From positions 154,256-218,255 of the forward strand of contig NZ_CH672431.1 in NCBI RefSeq assembly GCF_000153025.1: a stretch of 64,000 bases of DNA, read 5' to 3'. The stretch comes from Marinomonas sp. MED121. Lineage in GTDB: Bacteria; Pseudomonadota; Gammaproteobacteria; Pseudomonadales; Marinomonadaceae. Each line of letters begins with the position of its first letter. Within the stretch, counting starts at the first letter, position 1. This document shows, one piece after another, positions 1-8,114 of the stretch. A program made the position numbers and the translations under genes. Below the pieces are notes generated by a model. That model had not been told where the DNA came from and made no database searches. It saw nothing but the letters and a program-made list of their open reading frames with translations.

Positions 1-21
1 CTTTAGAGCATTTCAAGCAAA

Positions 22-48
22 CACTGTCATTTTTTTGACAGTTTTTTT
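22..48 (+). terminator. Hairpin with T-tract at the end of grpE
   Basis: A 7-bp stem, ACTGTCA (23-29) pairing with TGACAGT (36-42), is followed on the + strand by six T. The T-run favours termination of transcription entering from the left edge. The grpE stop codon (47-49) lies just beside the hairpin, so it may also mark the end of the grpE message. Confidence 0.55.
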
Positions 49-604
49 ATGCTGCGCTGGAAACCACTACCATTGCTGGACGAATTAAACGGCCATGCAA
101 GGTGTAACCCTTCTGGATCACATCCATCACAGTATTGGGTTCCATCTCAGGATTCGGCACCATAGTCATTGCTTGATGGAATTCTGGGTTGAAAGGTTCG
201 CCATGTGGATCAAGTGCAATCACTTCAAAGCGCGTCAATGTTTCTTGCAGTGACTTAAGTGTTAGCTCTACGCCTTCACGCATTGCATCATTGTCGCTAT
301 CCGCCGAAGTTAAAGCGCGTTCTAGGTTATCTGCAACAGTAATAATGTCTTTTGCAAATTTCTCAAGACCAAATTTATGCGCCTTTTGCACATCCTGCTC
401 AGCACGACGACGAACATTTTGTGCGTCTGCATGTGAACGTAATGCGGCCTCTTTATATTCTTCAACTTTCGCCAGTGCTGCCACTAGTTCTGGGTTGTCG
501 TCTTGAGCGCTTTCAACTTGACCGTCTTCTTGTAAGACTTCTTCGTTTTCTGCTGCTGTTTCTAGCACGCCTTCTTGTGCTTGATTATCTACTTCACCGC
601 TCAC
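47..604 (-). CDS. grpE: GrpE, nucleotide exchange factor of DnaK
   Basis: Cytoplasmic co-chaperone that releases ADP from DnaK during protein refolding. The 185-residue product has the family layout: an acidic, low-complexity N-terminus (about 1-40), a long charged helix typical of the dimer stalk (about 45-100) and the C-terminal beta domain. The GrpE signature is visible near residues 137-183, with FNPEFHQAM, then [18 protein letters not shown]. The start is a GTG at 604 with GGAG about 8 bases upstream. A sigma-32-like promoter lies about 90 bp upstream (692-719), as expected for a heat-shock gene. dnaK would be expected just left of the window but is not seen. Assignment is secure from the signature and length. 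Confidence 0.97.
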   Translation of the reverse strand: MSGEVDNQAQEGVLETAAENEEVLQEDGQVESAQDDNPELVAALAKVEEYKEAALRSHADAQNVRRRAEQDVQKAHKFGLEKFAKDIITVADNLERALTSADSDNDAMREGVELTLKSLQETLTRFEVIALDPHGEPFNPEFHQAMTMVPNPEMEPNTVMDVIQKGYTLHGRLIRPAMVVVSSAA

Positions 605-691
605 GTTTTGCTCCGTATATAAAGATGAATAACTAAATTAAATGCTCAAATTGCACTTCCAAATAACAGAAGTTTTGTCAATCTGAAAGCT

Positions 692-719
692 ATATGGGGT
701 CGTTCAAAAAGCTTTCAAT
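692..719 (-). promoter_or_regulatory. Sigma-32-type heat-shock promoter for grpE
   Basis: Read on the minus strand there is ATTGAAA (-35, consensus CTTGAAA), a 13-nt spacer, then CCCCATAT (-10, consensus CCCCATNT) at 699-692. Both boxes and the spacing fit RpoH promoters, and the site points at grpE. Confidence 0.75.
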
Positions 720-796
720 AGTAAAACCGCATAAATTTTAGGGAGAAATGAACTTATTTTAATTTTTTACTTCTCTTGGCAAAAAAACAAAAACTA

Positions 797-812
797 CTGT
801 ATAAATACACAT
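797..812 (+). promoter_or_regulatory. LexA-like SOS box upstream of recN
   Basis: CTGT-N8-ACAT inside TACTGTATAAATACACATA, one base off the CTGT-N8-ACAG consensus of gammaproteobacterial LexA. It lies about 85 bp before the recN start, and recN is a classic LexA target. The right half-site is imperfect, so this is an inference. Confidence 0.5.
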
Positions 813-894
813 ACTTTGTACAAATTTAATGCAGAAATCTGAAATTAAAGGCTAAAAGCCGCCTAACTGACCCGCTTTAAACAAGGAGAGACCC

Positions 895-2580
895 ATGTTA
901 ACCAGTATTGCGATTAAAAATTTTGCCATTGTTGAGTCTCTAGAACTGGAGTTAAAGCAGGGAATGACGGTTATTTCAGGTGAAACAGGCGCAGGTAAAT
1001 CCATCATGGTAGATGCCCTGTCTCTGTGTTTAGGCGCACGCACTGATAGCCGTGTGGTGAGGCACGGCGAAAACAAAGCGGATATTAGTGCCACCTTTGA
1101 TATTCAAGCCTACCCAGAGGTCATTAACTGGTTAGAAGAGCACGATCTTGAAACAGGCGCATCCGATCACGACCAACATTGCATCTTGCGCCGTGTTGTA
1201 ACCAAAGAAGGTCGCTCTAAGTCTTATATTAATGGTCGCCCTTGCTCACTGACTGATCTAAAGTTTGTCAGTTCACAACTCATTAACATTCATGGTCAGC
1301 ACGAGCATCAATCTTTATTAAAAAAATCTGCCCAGCGACTACAGGTGGATGAGTTTGGTAAGCTGACGAATCTAGCACATAAAGTAAAACAGGCTTATCA
1401 AGATTGGCGCGCATTAAAAGAAGAGCTCGCCGAACGCCAAAACCGCTCTAGTGACCAAGACGCTCGCATTCAGCTTTTGTCTTATCAACAACAAGAAATG
1501 GATCAACTGGCATTAAAAGAAAAAGAAATTGAAGAATTAGAAGAAGAGCAGGCCTTTTTATCTAACATCGCCGAAGCACAGCAAGAGTCTTATCTAGCAT
1601 TACAAATCCTCAGTGAGCACGACACTAACAATGTGCGCAGTATGTTACATCAGGCCTTACAAAGCGCCTCTAAGATACAACCGACACCTGCAACATTAGC
1701 CACGTCCATAGAGCTAATGAACGAAGCCATTATTCAGGTAGAAGAAGCCAGCGACAGCTTGCAGTCTTACCAAGATACCCTAGAGCAAGACCCAAGCCGT
1801 TTAATGGAAGTGGAATCACGCTTAAGCCTGATTTATGACACAGCAAGAAAGCACAAAGTGCTACCAGAGCAACTACTTCAGCTTGCTGCCGATATTCAAC
1901 AAGAGCTGGATAAACTGAATGGCAGTGGTGATAACCTGGAACAGCTCCAAGAAAGAGAAGAGCAGGCTTACCAAAGCCTCACTAACCTCGCCACCTTACT
2001 CACAGAGAAACGCATCAAGGCCAAAGACAAGCTCGCTAAACAAGTGGAAGGCCAGATTCACGGCCTCGGCATGCCCCATGCTCGCTTCCATATCGATTGT
2101 CGTCCGCTGGAGCAGGTCAGTGCTAATGGCTTTGAAGAAATCGAGTACATGATAGCCTCCAACCCAGGCCAACCTGCCCAAGCCATTCGCAAAGTCGCAT
2201 CAGGGGGTGAGCTTTCGCGTATCAGCTTAGGCATACAGGTTGTTACCGCTCAAACCTCGACTATACCCACCCTTATCTTTGATGAGGTGGATGTGGGTAT
2301 CAGTGGTGGTGTGGCCGAAGTTGTCGGCCGCATGCTGCGCGCTGTTGGCGCTAGAGGCCAAGTGTTCTGTGTCACTCACCTTGCCCAAGTTGCTGCCCAA
2401 GGCAACCAACACCTTATGGTCAGCAAACAAGTCAAAGACAAACAAACCAGCTCGCAAGTGCAACAGCTTAAAGAAAATCAAAGAGCCACAGAAATCGCCC
2501 GACTACTTGGCGGCATCGAACTCACCGAACAAACCCTGGCTCACGCCCGCGAAATGCTCAACAACGTCCAGCTGCAATAA
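895..2580 (+). CDS. recN: RecN, SMC-like DNA repair ATPase
   Basis: SMC-family ATPase acting early in recombinational repair of double-strand breaks, in the cytoplasm. The 561-residue length matches the family. The Walker A motif GETGAGKS is at residues 29-36. A central region rich in Glu/Gln/Leu is the coiled-coil arm (about 150-370). The ABC signature ASGGELSRI is near residue 435 and the Walker B stretch TLIFDEVDVG near 460, followed by VTHLAQVA. The start ATG at 895 has AAGGAGAG about 5 bases upstream. It is divergent from grpE, the usual arrangement in gammaproteobacteria, and a LexA-like box lies upstream. The gene is intact. Confidence 0.97.
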   Translation: MLTSIAIKNFAIVESLELELKQGMTVISGETGAGKSIMVDALSLCLGARTDSRVVRHGENKADISATFDIQAYPEVINWLEEHDLETGASDHDQHCILRRVVTKEGRSKSYINGRPCSLTDLKFVSSQLINIHGQHEHQSLLKKSAQRLQVDEFGKLTNLAHKVKQAYQDWRALKEELAERQNRSSDQDARIQLLSYQQQEMDQLALKEKEIEELEEEQAFLSNIAEAQQESYLALQILSEHDTNNVRSMLHQALQSASKIQPTPATLATSIELMNEAIIQVEEASDSLQSYQDTLEQDPSRLMEVESRLSLIYDTARKHKVLPEQLLQLAADIQQELDKLNGSGDNLEQLQEREEQAYQSLTNLATLLTEKRIKAKDKLAKQVEGQIHGLGMPHARFHIDCRPLEQVSANGFEEIEYMIASNPGQPAQAIRKVASGGELSRISLGIQVVTAQTSTIPTLIFDEVDVGISGGVAEVVGRMLRAVGARGQVFCVTHLAQVAAQGNQHLMVSKQVKDKQTSSQVQQLKENQRATEIARLLGGIELTEQTLAHAREMLNNVQLQ

Positions 2581-2775
2581 ACATGCAACTGCAATAGCAG
2601 ACGCCCAGCGTCTCTACTAACAGCAAATAAAGCACACCTTTCACAGCATTCACTGACACCCTTTTCAGCGAGTGCTTTCTTTTTCCTATCCCTAAACCTC
2701 ATCACACATTTATCTTCTTTGTCTCTCACAATAACGAATCAGGTTTAATAGAAGTCCTAATCACCTAGCTATGAT

Positions 2776-3025
2776 GGCGCAATGAGCGAATCTAAGACGA
2801 TCCAGATTTCAACAAAAAGCAGCCTCACTTACCCTCCACTGATGCAATGAGCGAAGCTAAGACGAATCAGGTTTCCAAAAAGGGATCCCACTTACCCTCC
2901 ACCTTACACTGGCGCAATGAGCGACGCTAAGACGAGGCGCTATTAAACAAGGTTATTTGCAACGAAAAAACGGAGTTTCTGATAAGCCCAACAAACCACT
3001 GGCGCAATGAGCGACGCTAAGACGA
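2776..3025. repeat. Four spaced 25-bp direct repeats between recN and fur
   Basis: Near-identical 25-mers of the form GGCGCAATGAGCGACGCTAA + GACGA start at 2776, 2841, 2911 and 3001 (intervals 65, 70 and 90 bp). The last two copies are identical. Intervening DNA also repeats in part: CACTTACCCTCCAC occurs before copies 2 and 3, and AACGAAAAA(A/G)CGGAGTTT after copies 3 and 4. No reading frame of useful length runs through. The spacers are not constant in length or unrelated, so this is not a CRISPR. It looks like a clustered dispersed intergenic repeat of unknown function. Confidence 0.8.
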
Positions 3026-3065
3026 GGCAAACGCTGACGAAAAAGCGGAGTTTATAATTATAAAT

Positions 3066-3180
3066 GAGCATTTTGAGGAGGTGTTTAACGAAGTATTAGC
3101 AAGCTCATAAGCCAGAGAGCATTTTGAGGAGACGTTTATAACAATGTACAGCAAGCTAATAAGCCAGAGAACATTTTAAC
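3066..3180. repeat. Tandem 51/52-bp repeat with partial third copy
   Basis: Unit 1 (3066-3116) and unit 2 (3117-3168) both start GAGCATTTTGAGGAG and end with AGC(A)AGCT..ATAAGCCAGA. A truncated third copy starts GAACATTTT at 3169. The units abut directly. They continue the repeat cluster that begins at 2776; together these fill most of the 815-bp recN-fur gap, in which no gene is visible. Confidence 0.75.
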
Positions 3181-3230
3181 GAACCTTATGACAAAGTAAC
3201 TCCGAGTTCACAAGTCCTTTTATTTAAAAT

Positions 3231-3266
3231 AAAAAACCCCAGAAGAAATTATCTTCTGGTTTTTTA
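3231..3266. terminator. Bidirectional terminator between recN and fur
   Basis: An 8-bp stem CCAGAAGA/TCTTCTGG (3239-3246 with 3252-3259) is flanked by an A-run on the left and a T-run on the right, so it can serve transcripts from both directions. Confidence 0.8.
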
Positions 3267-3395
3267 ATGAGTCCTCATCCGCCATCTGCCCAACGGCGAA
3301 CAAGCTCAATCCTTTGACTGGCGCACTATATTCTTAACTTGACGCTTTACTTGGGCATAACTAGTGAACTTATCCCCAAGTTGAAAGACTAAGAC

Positions 3396-3803
3396 CTAGT
3401 CTTTAGGGCGTACATAAAGTACTAGGTTGTGATCTTCGATCACATAACCATGCTCTTCAGCGATTTCTTTTTGGCGTTTTTCAATAATAGGATCGTAAAA
3501 TTCAATGACTTTACCTGAATCCATGCACACCATATGGTCATGATGTTCGCCTTTAGCAATTTCGAAAACGGCTGTACCGGCTTCAAAATGATGACGTACT
3601 ACAAGACCTGCATTTTCAAATTGAGTCAAAACACGGTAGACAGTGGCAAGGCCAACATCTTCACCCTGTTCCAACAAGGTGCGATAAACATCGTCCGCAC
3701 TCATGTGACGCTCGCCCGCACCTTCCAAAATTTGCAAAATCTTTACCCTTGGCAGGGTAACTTTAAGTCCGGCTTTCTTTAATTCTTGATTTTCGCTAGT
3801 CAT
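3396..3803 (-). CDS. fur: Fur, ferric uptake regulator
   Basis: Iron-responsive dimeric repressor. At 135 residues it has an N-terminal winged helix (LKKAGLKVTLPRVKILQIL, then LATVYRVLTQFENAGLV) and a metal-binding dimerisation domain with HHDHMVCMDSGKVIEF. Metal-site histidines and acids are present. The first structural Cys of E. coli Fur is kept, but the second is Ser (CMDSG), and there is no Cys-rich tail; the C-terminus is NLVLYVRPKD. That is the Pseudomonas-type Fur, which lacks the Cys4 structural zinc site. The gene is divergent from bamE with a 70-bp gap, a conserved arrangement. I see no clear Fur box in the gap. Confidence 0.95.
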   Translation of the reverse strand: MTSENQELKKAGLKVTLPRVKILQILEGAGERHMSADDVYRTLLEQGEDVGLATVYRVLTQFENAGLVVRHHFEAGTAVFEIAKGEHHDHMVCMDSGKVIEFYDPIIEKRQKEIAEEHGYVIEDHNLVLYVRPKD

Positions 3804-3873
3804 AGGTAATTCTCTATTCGAACCTTATTTACATTTACTTTATCATTACTACATCTAAATTAGGATCATTCAA

Positions 3874-4191
3874 ATGAATAAATTTTTTATCGTATTAATT
3901 AGTATTTTTAGTTTGACTGCTTGTGGGCTACTTCCACCTGCTTACAAGGTGCCTGTTGCCCAAGGTAATGTACTAGAATTACAGCAAGTCAATCAGTTAG
4001 AACTAGGCATGACAGAATCACAGGTTAAATATCTTGTTGGTTCACCTATGATACGAGACCTCTACAAGCCAAACGAATGGCACTATGTGTTTAGTGTTGT
4101 AGATGCCAATGAAAAGACAATTGAAAGTGAAGTCTCTGATCTAACACTTACCTTCGAACAAGGTAAGTTAATTGAGATCCTAGGGCTTTAA
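3874..4191 (+). CDS. bamE: BamE/OmlA, outer-membrane assembly lipoprotein
   Basis: Lipoprotein of the BAM complex that helps insert beta-barrel proteins into the outer membrane. The 105-residue precursor has a signal peptide with lipobox LTAC (Cys17). The SmpA/OmlA domain is recognisable from NQLELGMTESQVKYLVGSP, the conserved G-M-x-x-x-Q-V-x-x-L-x-G-x-P pattern, followed by the WHYVF strand. Length is normal for the family. Divergent position next to fur is widely conserved. A 9-bp hairpin (4215-4237) lies shortly downstream. Confidence 0.93.
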   Translation: MNKFFIVLISIFSLTACGLLPPAYKVPVAQGNVLELQQVNQLELGMTESQVKYLVGSPMIRDLYKPNEWHYVFSVVDANEKTIESEVSDLTLTFEQGKLIEILGL

Positions 4192-4214
4192 TACACCCCT
4201 CTTCTGCTGGTGCT

Positions 4215-4237
4215 GGGTTAGGTTTCTTACCTAACCC
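4215..4237. terminator. Hairpin downstream of bamE
   Basis: Perfect 9-bp stem GGGTTAGGT/ACCTAACCC with a 5-base loop. There is no good T-tract next to it, so it may be a weak or factor-assisted terminator for bamE. Another ACCTAACCCTACG copy of the right arm occurs near 4276. Confidence 0.4.
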
Positions 4238-4379
4238 GACACTCTCTCAATATTTTTCCACTCTCTCATTACTTTACCTAACCCTACGTTTTAACTGATT
4301 CACTCAGAGGCTAGTTCGTGTTAGCTAACTTGCCAGTGTTTCCAGATAAATAGATCAAATTTTGCAACAAGATCAAAAA

Positions 4380-4667
4380 TTAACTAGCCTGACCCTTTTC
4401 CGCACGGTTCGCTCGTGCTCGTTTAGGGTCAACCGTTAATTCACGATAAATCTCAACACGCTCTCCTGCTTTAATCGCCTGATCCTCAGGCTTACGTACA
4501 GATTTACCAAAAATGCCTAATTTGGCGTTAGCTTTATCAAGCCCAGGAAAAAAGGTTTCTATATTAGATTGCATCACCACTTCTTTTACAGAGGTGCCTT
4601 CTTCAACTTCTAGTACCACAATTTTTTGTTTGTCCGGCATGGCATAGGCCACTTCCACACGAATCAT
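4380..4667 (-). CDS. rnfH: RnfH family ubiquitin-fold protein
   Basis: Small (95-residue) beta-grasp protein of the RnfH/UPF0125 family; its exact role is unsettled although the name links it to the Rnf complex. MIRVEVAYAMPDKQKIVVLE begins the ubiquitin-like fold, followed by the GTSVKEVVMQS segment and FGKSV, typical of the family. A longer frame exists upstream, but it runs through ratA codons. The ATG at 4667 begins exactly where family similarity starts, has GGTGAA upstream and sits 4 nt after the ratA stop. ratA-rnfH adjacency is conserved in gammaproteobacteria. Confidence 0.92.
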   Translation of the reverse strand: MIRVEVAYAMPDKQKIVVLEVEEGTSVKEVVMQSNIETFFPGLDKANAKLGIFGKSVRKPEDQAIKAGERVEIYRELTVDPKRARANRAEKGQAS

Positions 4668-4671
4668 TGTT

Positions 4672-5103
4672 TTATTCACCGTATACCACCTTTGCACGCT
4701 TACTAAAGGAATCCACCATGGAGCCAGCCACTTGACTGAAAACTCCACCAAAGGCAAATTTCAACATGCCACTTAATTCAAAATCGATTGTTAGAGAGAT
4801 CTTACAGTTACCCTCAGGCAAATCAGTAAAATGCCAAACCCCATGTAGTTTTTTAAAGGGGCCTTTAACCAAATTCATCTCAATACGCTCTGCATGTGTT
4901 AACAGATTACGCGTCGTAAAACTTTGTTTAACAGGGCCTTTGCTCACTTCTAATGAGGCAACGATTTCATCATCTGTTTGTGAAATAACACTGGCACTGT
5001 GACAACCTGGTAAGAACAAAGAATAGGCTTTTATATCATTCACTAAATCAAACATTTGCTCGGCACTAAAAGGCACATAGGCCGATCTTTCAATACGGGT
5101 CAC
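4672..5103 (-). CDS. ratA: RatA/UbiT-type START-domain protein (coenzyme Q-binding family)
   Basis: 143-residue START/polyketide cyclase-fold protein of the COQ10/RatA family. In E. coli RatA was reported as a toxin that blocks 70S association; other evidence for the family points to ubiquinone binding, so its true role is open. Diagnostic segments are VPFSAEQMFDLVNDIKAYSL.FLPGC near the start and the C-terminal helix VAGSMVDSFSKRA. The start chosen is GTG at 5103, preceded by AGGAG at 7 bases and 2 nt after the stop of the upstream transporter. It is the middle gene of a transporter-ratA-rnfH operon next to smpB, a conserved block. Confidence 0.9.
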   Translation of the reverse strand: MTRIERSAYVPFSAEQMFDLVNDIKAYSLFLPGCHSASVISQTDDEIVASLEVSKGPVKQSFTTRNLLTHAERIEMNLVKGPFKKLHGVWHFTDLPEGNCKISLTIDFELSGMLKFAFGGVFSQVAGSMVDSFSKRAKVVYGE

Positions 5104-5105
5104 GC

Positions 5106-6464
5106 TTAAGCTCCTAACCAACCAGTTACCGCAATTAATAACATTGCCGGCAGACTAATGTATTTAAGGGTCACATACCACCAAGAAAAATGCTTAGGGT
5201 TGCGAGTAATCAGCTCTTTTTCCCACATAGTTTGCGGGATAAACCATGCAACCAATACTGTTAGCACAATCGCACTAATTGGCAGCAAGACTAAGCTGGT
5301 TAAGGAATCCAGTAGCTCAAAGAAAGTCAGCCCCATGACAACATAGTTAGACCAATCATTGAACGACAAGATTACTGCCAAACCAATAAACCAAGCCGCA
5401 TTCACAGATAGGATCGCCGCTTTAAAGCGGTTCATTGAGAAACGCTCATGCAACCAAGCAATAAACAACTCTAACATAGAGATCGCTGAGGTCAGGGCAG
5501 CAATGATCATCAGGGTAAAAAAGAGCCCACCTAAAACTTGTCCGCCTTGGATGGCACCAAAGACAATCGGTAAAGAAACAAAGGTTAAGCTTGGGCCAGA
5601 TGCCACATCAAGGTCATAGGCAAAAACAAGAGGGAAGATGATTAAACCGGCGAGCAAGGCAACCAAAAGGTCTAGCCCTACTACGATAGAGCAGGCTCTG
5701 GCAATCGACATATGCTTACTCATATAAGCGCCATAGGCAAACATGGCGCCCATACCGATACTCAAACTAAAAAAAGCATGGCCAACAGCCGCCAGCACCA
5801 CATCAAAGGTAATATCCGACCATTTCCAGCCAAATAAAAACTCCAAGGTTTGCGCCACATCACCCACTTGAAGTGAATAAAAAGACAGAGTAACCAGAAG
5901 AATAATGAGAGCGGGTAACAAAAATTTAACTAGCTTTGCTAAACCACGGGTAACGGATTGGCCGACCGCCAAAATTACCATGACTAAAAAAACACTGTTC
6001 CAAATCGCCATTTCTTCTGGCTTGGCAAGCATTTCATCAAAAATAAACTGGGATTTAGGCAAGGTGATATCATTAAATTCACCCGTAATAGCACGCCTAA
6101 AATAGGACACACACCAACCGGCTATCACACTGTAAAAACTGAAAACTAAAAAGCCCACCACACCTGCAAGCCAAGGTAAGCCGACCCAGCCCTTGGCAAT
6201 AATGCGACGCTCACTTAAATCATTCACTGTATCTATGGGGTTTGATCTAACCGTACGCCCTAAAGCCACTTCGGCGATCAACACAGGTAGGCCCACTAAC
6301 AAAAGACAAATAATATAGACAAACAAAAAAGCGCCGCCGCCATTCTCACCCATCATATAAGGAAACTTCCACAGGTTTCCTAAACCAACAGCCGAACCCG
6401 CTGCGGCAAAGATAAACACCCATGGGCTCGCCCAAATACCTTGAAGACACCGATTTTTCGGCAT
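5106..6464 (-). CDS. Sodium-dependent transporter of the NSS family
   Basis: About 452 residues with 11-12 hydrophobic segments, an inner-membrane sodium symporter for amino acids or similar amines. The NSS signature is at the N-terminus: WASPWVFIFAAAGSAVGLGN, then LWKFPYMMGENGGGAFLFVY, with the sodium-site unwound region of TM1. TM6 and the following GAMFAYGAYM are also typical. ATG at 6464 has AGG about 8 bases upstream and starts at the family N-terminus; an upstream in-frame ATG would add 11 unconserved residues. The substrate cannot be predicted. It is transcribed with ratA and rnfH. Confidence 0.9.
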   Translation of the reverse strand: MPKNRCLQGIWASPWVFIFAAAGSAVGLGNLWKFPYMMGENGGGAFLFVYIICLLLVGLPVLIAEVALGRTVRSNPIDTVNDLSERRIIAKGWVGLPWLAGVVGFLVFSFYSVIAGWCVSYFRRAITGEFNDITLPKSQFIFDEMLAKPEEMAIWNSVFLVMVILAVGQSVTRGLAKLVKFLLPALIILLVTLSFYSLQVGDVAQTLEFLFGWKWSDITFDVVLAAVGHAFFSLSIGMGAMFAYGAYMSKHMSIARACSIVVGLDLLVALLAGLIIFPLVFAYDLDVASGPSLTFVSLPIVFGAIQGGQVLGGLFFTLMIIAALTSAISMLELFIAWLHERFSMNRFKAAILSVNAAWFIGLAVILSFNDWSNYVVMGLTFFELLDSLTSLVLLPISAIVLTVLVAWFIPQTMWEKELITRNPKHFSWWYVTLKYISLPAMLLIAVTGWLGA

Positions 6465-6665
6465 AATACCTGCTCTTTTAGAGAAAATAATAATCAAAAA
6501 TTAAATACTGGTTTTAACCTATGACCTAATTATAAGCCACTAAAACCAAACGATTAGTGAGCCGAACCCCAAAAAACAGATTCGAGCGCGAATTCTCTAA
6601 CATTAATGACTTGAGCTCAAGAAAAGCATAGGATTTTCCCACTTTCGACCGTATAATTTCTCGCC

Positions 6666-7148
6666 ATGAGTAAAGCAAAGAAGAAATCTAACACCAGCGG
6701 CACTATTGCCTTAAATAAAAGGGCCCGCCACGACTACTTCATCGAGCAAAAGTTCGAGGCAGGAATCTGCCTGACTGGCTGGGAAGTGAAGAGTCTTCGC
6801 GCAGGGAAAGCACAGCTAGTCGACTCGCACGTATTTTTACGCAATGGCGAAGCTTGGCTGCTTAACACACTAATCACACCTTTAATGACAGCCTCTACCC
6901 ATGTTGTGTGCGAACCAACCCGTGATAGAAAGCTATTATTAAACAAAAAAGAAATCGACAAGCTAATCCAAGTAACAGAGCAAAAAGGTAAAGCCTGTGT
7001 AGCCACCGCCTTGTACTGGAAAGGCAACCACATCAAGGTCGAAATTGCCCTAGCAACAGGTAAGAAAGACATAGACAAGCGTGATACTACCCGTGACCGT
7101 GACTGGGCTCGTGATAAAGAACGCATGATGAAACACAGCACACGTTAA
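6666..7148 (+). CDS. smpB: SmpB, tmRNA-binding protein
   Basis: Binds tmRNA and delivers it to stalled ribosomes for trans-translation. The 160-residue protein has the OB-fold with [33 protein letters not shown] and the conserved basic C-terminal tail [19 protein letters not shown], which enters the empty A site. The start codon and length fit the family. Its RNA partner ssrA lies 310 bp downstream on the same strand. A strong terminator follows at 7171-7208, so the two are separately transcribed. Confidence 0.98.
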   Translation: MSKAKKKSNTSGTIALNKRARHDYFIEQKFEAGICLTGWEVKSLRAGKAQLVDSHVFLRNGEAWLLNTLITPLMTASTHVVCEPTRDRKLLLNKKEIDKLIQVTEQKGKACVATALYWKGNHIKVEIALATGKKDIDKRDTTRDRDWARDKERMMKHSTR

Positions 7149-7170
7149 ACAAACACCTTGCTGATTCATC

Positions 7171-7208
7171 AACCCGCTTCGTCCTAGACTTAGCGGGTTT
7201 TGTTTTTT
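7171..7208 (+). terminator. Rho-independent terminator of smpB
   Basis: Stem AACCCGCT/AGCGGGTT (7171-7178 with 7192-7199) followed by TTGTTTTTT. Confidence 0.85.
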
Positions 7209-7230
7209 AGCACCCATCAAAAACTCTGAA

Positions 7231-7407
7231 GCTAGAAAGCGCATATTGAAAGAGCGAGAAAGCGCACAAAGAAAGAGCTAGAAAGCGCATAAAGAAAGTG
7301 CGAGCAAGCGTAAGAAGGCTACAGACTGAAGAGTGCAGCAAACAAGGAAACCAAAATCTCGCCGGCTAGAAAACGCATAAAGTGAGCGAGAAAGCCCACT
7401 AAAGAGC
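7231..7407. repeat. 23-bp tandem repeats between smpB and ssrA
   Basis: Exact 23-bp periodicity: units start at 7231, 7254, 7277 and 7300 with consensus GC(T/G)AGAAAGCGCA + TAAAGAAAGW. The fourth is diverged. Two further related units occur at 7365-7407 after a 42-bp unrelated stretch. Alternate units begin GCTAG or GCGAG. The array fills most of the 309-bp gap before ssrA and has no plausible coding content. It is too short and too regular for a CRISPR and has no spacers. Confidence 0.8.
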
Positions 7408-7457
7408 AAAGAAAACTAGCGAAATCAAATAGATTCCGTTAAAATTCGCCCATCTTT

Positions 7458-7819
7458 GGGGACGACATGGTTTCGACGCCGGTTACAAACCCTGAGGTGC
7501 ATGTCGAGAGTGATGCGTGATCTCGTAAATCCCCCGCATCAAATATATAGTCGCAAACGACGAAAACTACGCTTTAGCAGCCTAAACCCCTGCTAGTGTG
7601 CTGCCCTCCGGTTGCTTGTAGCCTGAGACTCCGCAGTATCATAAATTACGAGATGCTAACCGATGCCCCGCCTAGGGATAAGGTTCTAAGATTAAGTAGG
7701 CTCGCCGTTAATACCCTGTCCTTCGGGCGGTTAATGGTCAAAAAATAGAAGAGACTATGCATGTAGAGCCGATGGCAGAGGATTGGCGGACGCGGGTTCG
7801 ATCCCCGCCGTCTCCACCA
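7458..7819 (+). ncRNA. ssrA: tmRNA (ssrA)
   Basis: Transfer-messenger RNA that rescues stalled ribosomes with SmpB. The 5' end GGGGACGAC and 3' end ..CGTCTCCACCA form a 7-bp acceptor stem with discriminator A and encoded CCA. The T-arm GGTTCGATCC is present near the 3' end. The tag reading frame is at 7553-7585 and encodes ANDENYALAA then TAA, with resume codon GCA. Pseudoknot stems are expected between 7586 and 7740, including the CCTGTCC/GGGCGG region. The length (362 nt) is normal. The 3' end doubles as the attachment site of the adjacent island; the gene itself is intact. Confidence 0.97.
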
Positions 7820-7820
7820 A
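7797..7820 (+). repeat. Left attachment site (attL) inside the ssrA 3' end
   Basis: 24-bp stretch TTCGATCCCCGCCGTCTCCA + CCAA, running from the tmRNA T-loop to just past CCA. It is repeated at 11570-11593 with one mismatch. Direct repeats of a tRNA/tmRNA 3' end are the mark of site-specific integration. Confidence 0.85.
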
Positions 7821-7905
7821 TTAAGTGGTTGATTTTCGAATGGTTTATTGAAAATCGATTGTAATGTTGTCAGAATTTAACTAGTTAATTCTGACAACAC
7901 AAAAG

Positions 7906-7930
7906 AAGTCGCTTATTAGCGGCTTTTTTT
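7906..7930 (+). terminator. Terminator downstream of ssrA (copy A)
   Basis: Stem AAGTCGC/GCGGCTT around TTATTA followed by T7. It is now the first terminator after ssrA, but it lies inside the inserted element, so the element seems to have supplied it. Confidence 0.8.
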
Positions 7931-8089
7931 ATGTCTGCGATTTATGAGCACAACCTGTCACCTATTCGAACCATGTTCGACGCCTCACAACAGGCCCCAT
8001 CACTTAAGCGGTTGATTTTAAAGTGGTTTATTGAAAATCGATTGTAATTTTGACCAGAATTTAAAGAGTTAATTCTGACAACACAAAAG

Positions 8090-8114
8090 AAGTCGCTTAT
8101 TAGCGGCTTTTTTT
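8090..8114 (+). terminator. Second copy of the same terminator (copy B)
   Basis: The same stem and T-run as at 7906-7930, within the second tandem copy. Between here and the next gene (8476) there is only a weak hairpin GAGGAGC/GCTCCTC (8220-8238) and no other recognisable feature. Confidence 0.75.

Noticed and set aside
852..1094. 80-codon frame on the minus strand over the recN start
   Set aside because: It is antisense to the highly conserved Walker A part of recN, with no ribosome site and no family resemblance.
2240..2620. 126-codon + frame at the end of recN
   Set aside because: Shadow of recN in another frame; the recN frame carries all conserved motifs to the end.
2776..3025. Repeats considered as a CRISPR array
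   Set aside because: Only four units, irregular 40-65 bp gaps that are partly repeated themselves, and no cas genes.
7231..7407. Repeats considered as CRISPR or iterons of an origin
   Set aside because: Units abut without spacers; no DnaA boxes, replication gene or other origin feature is near.
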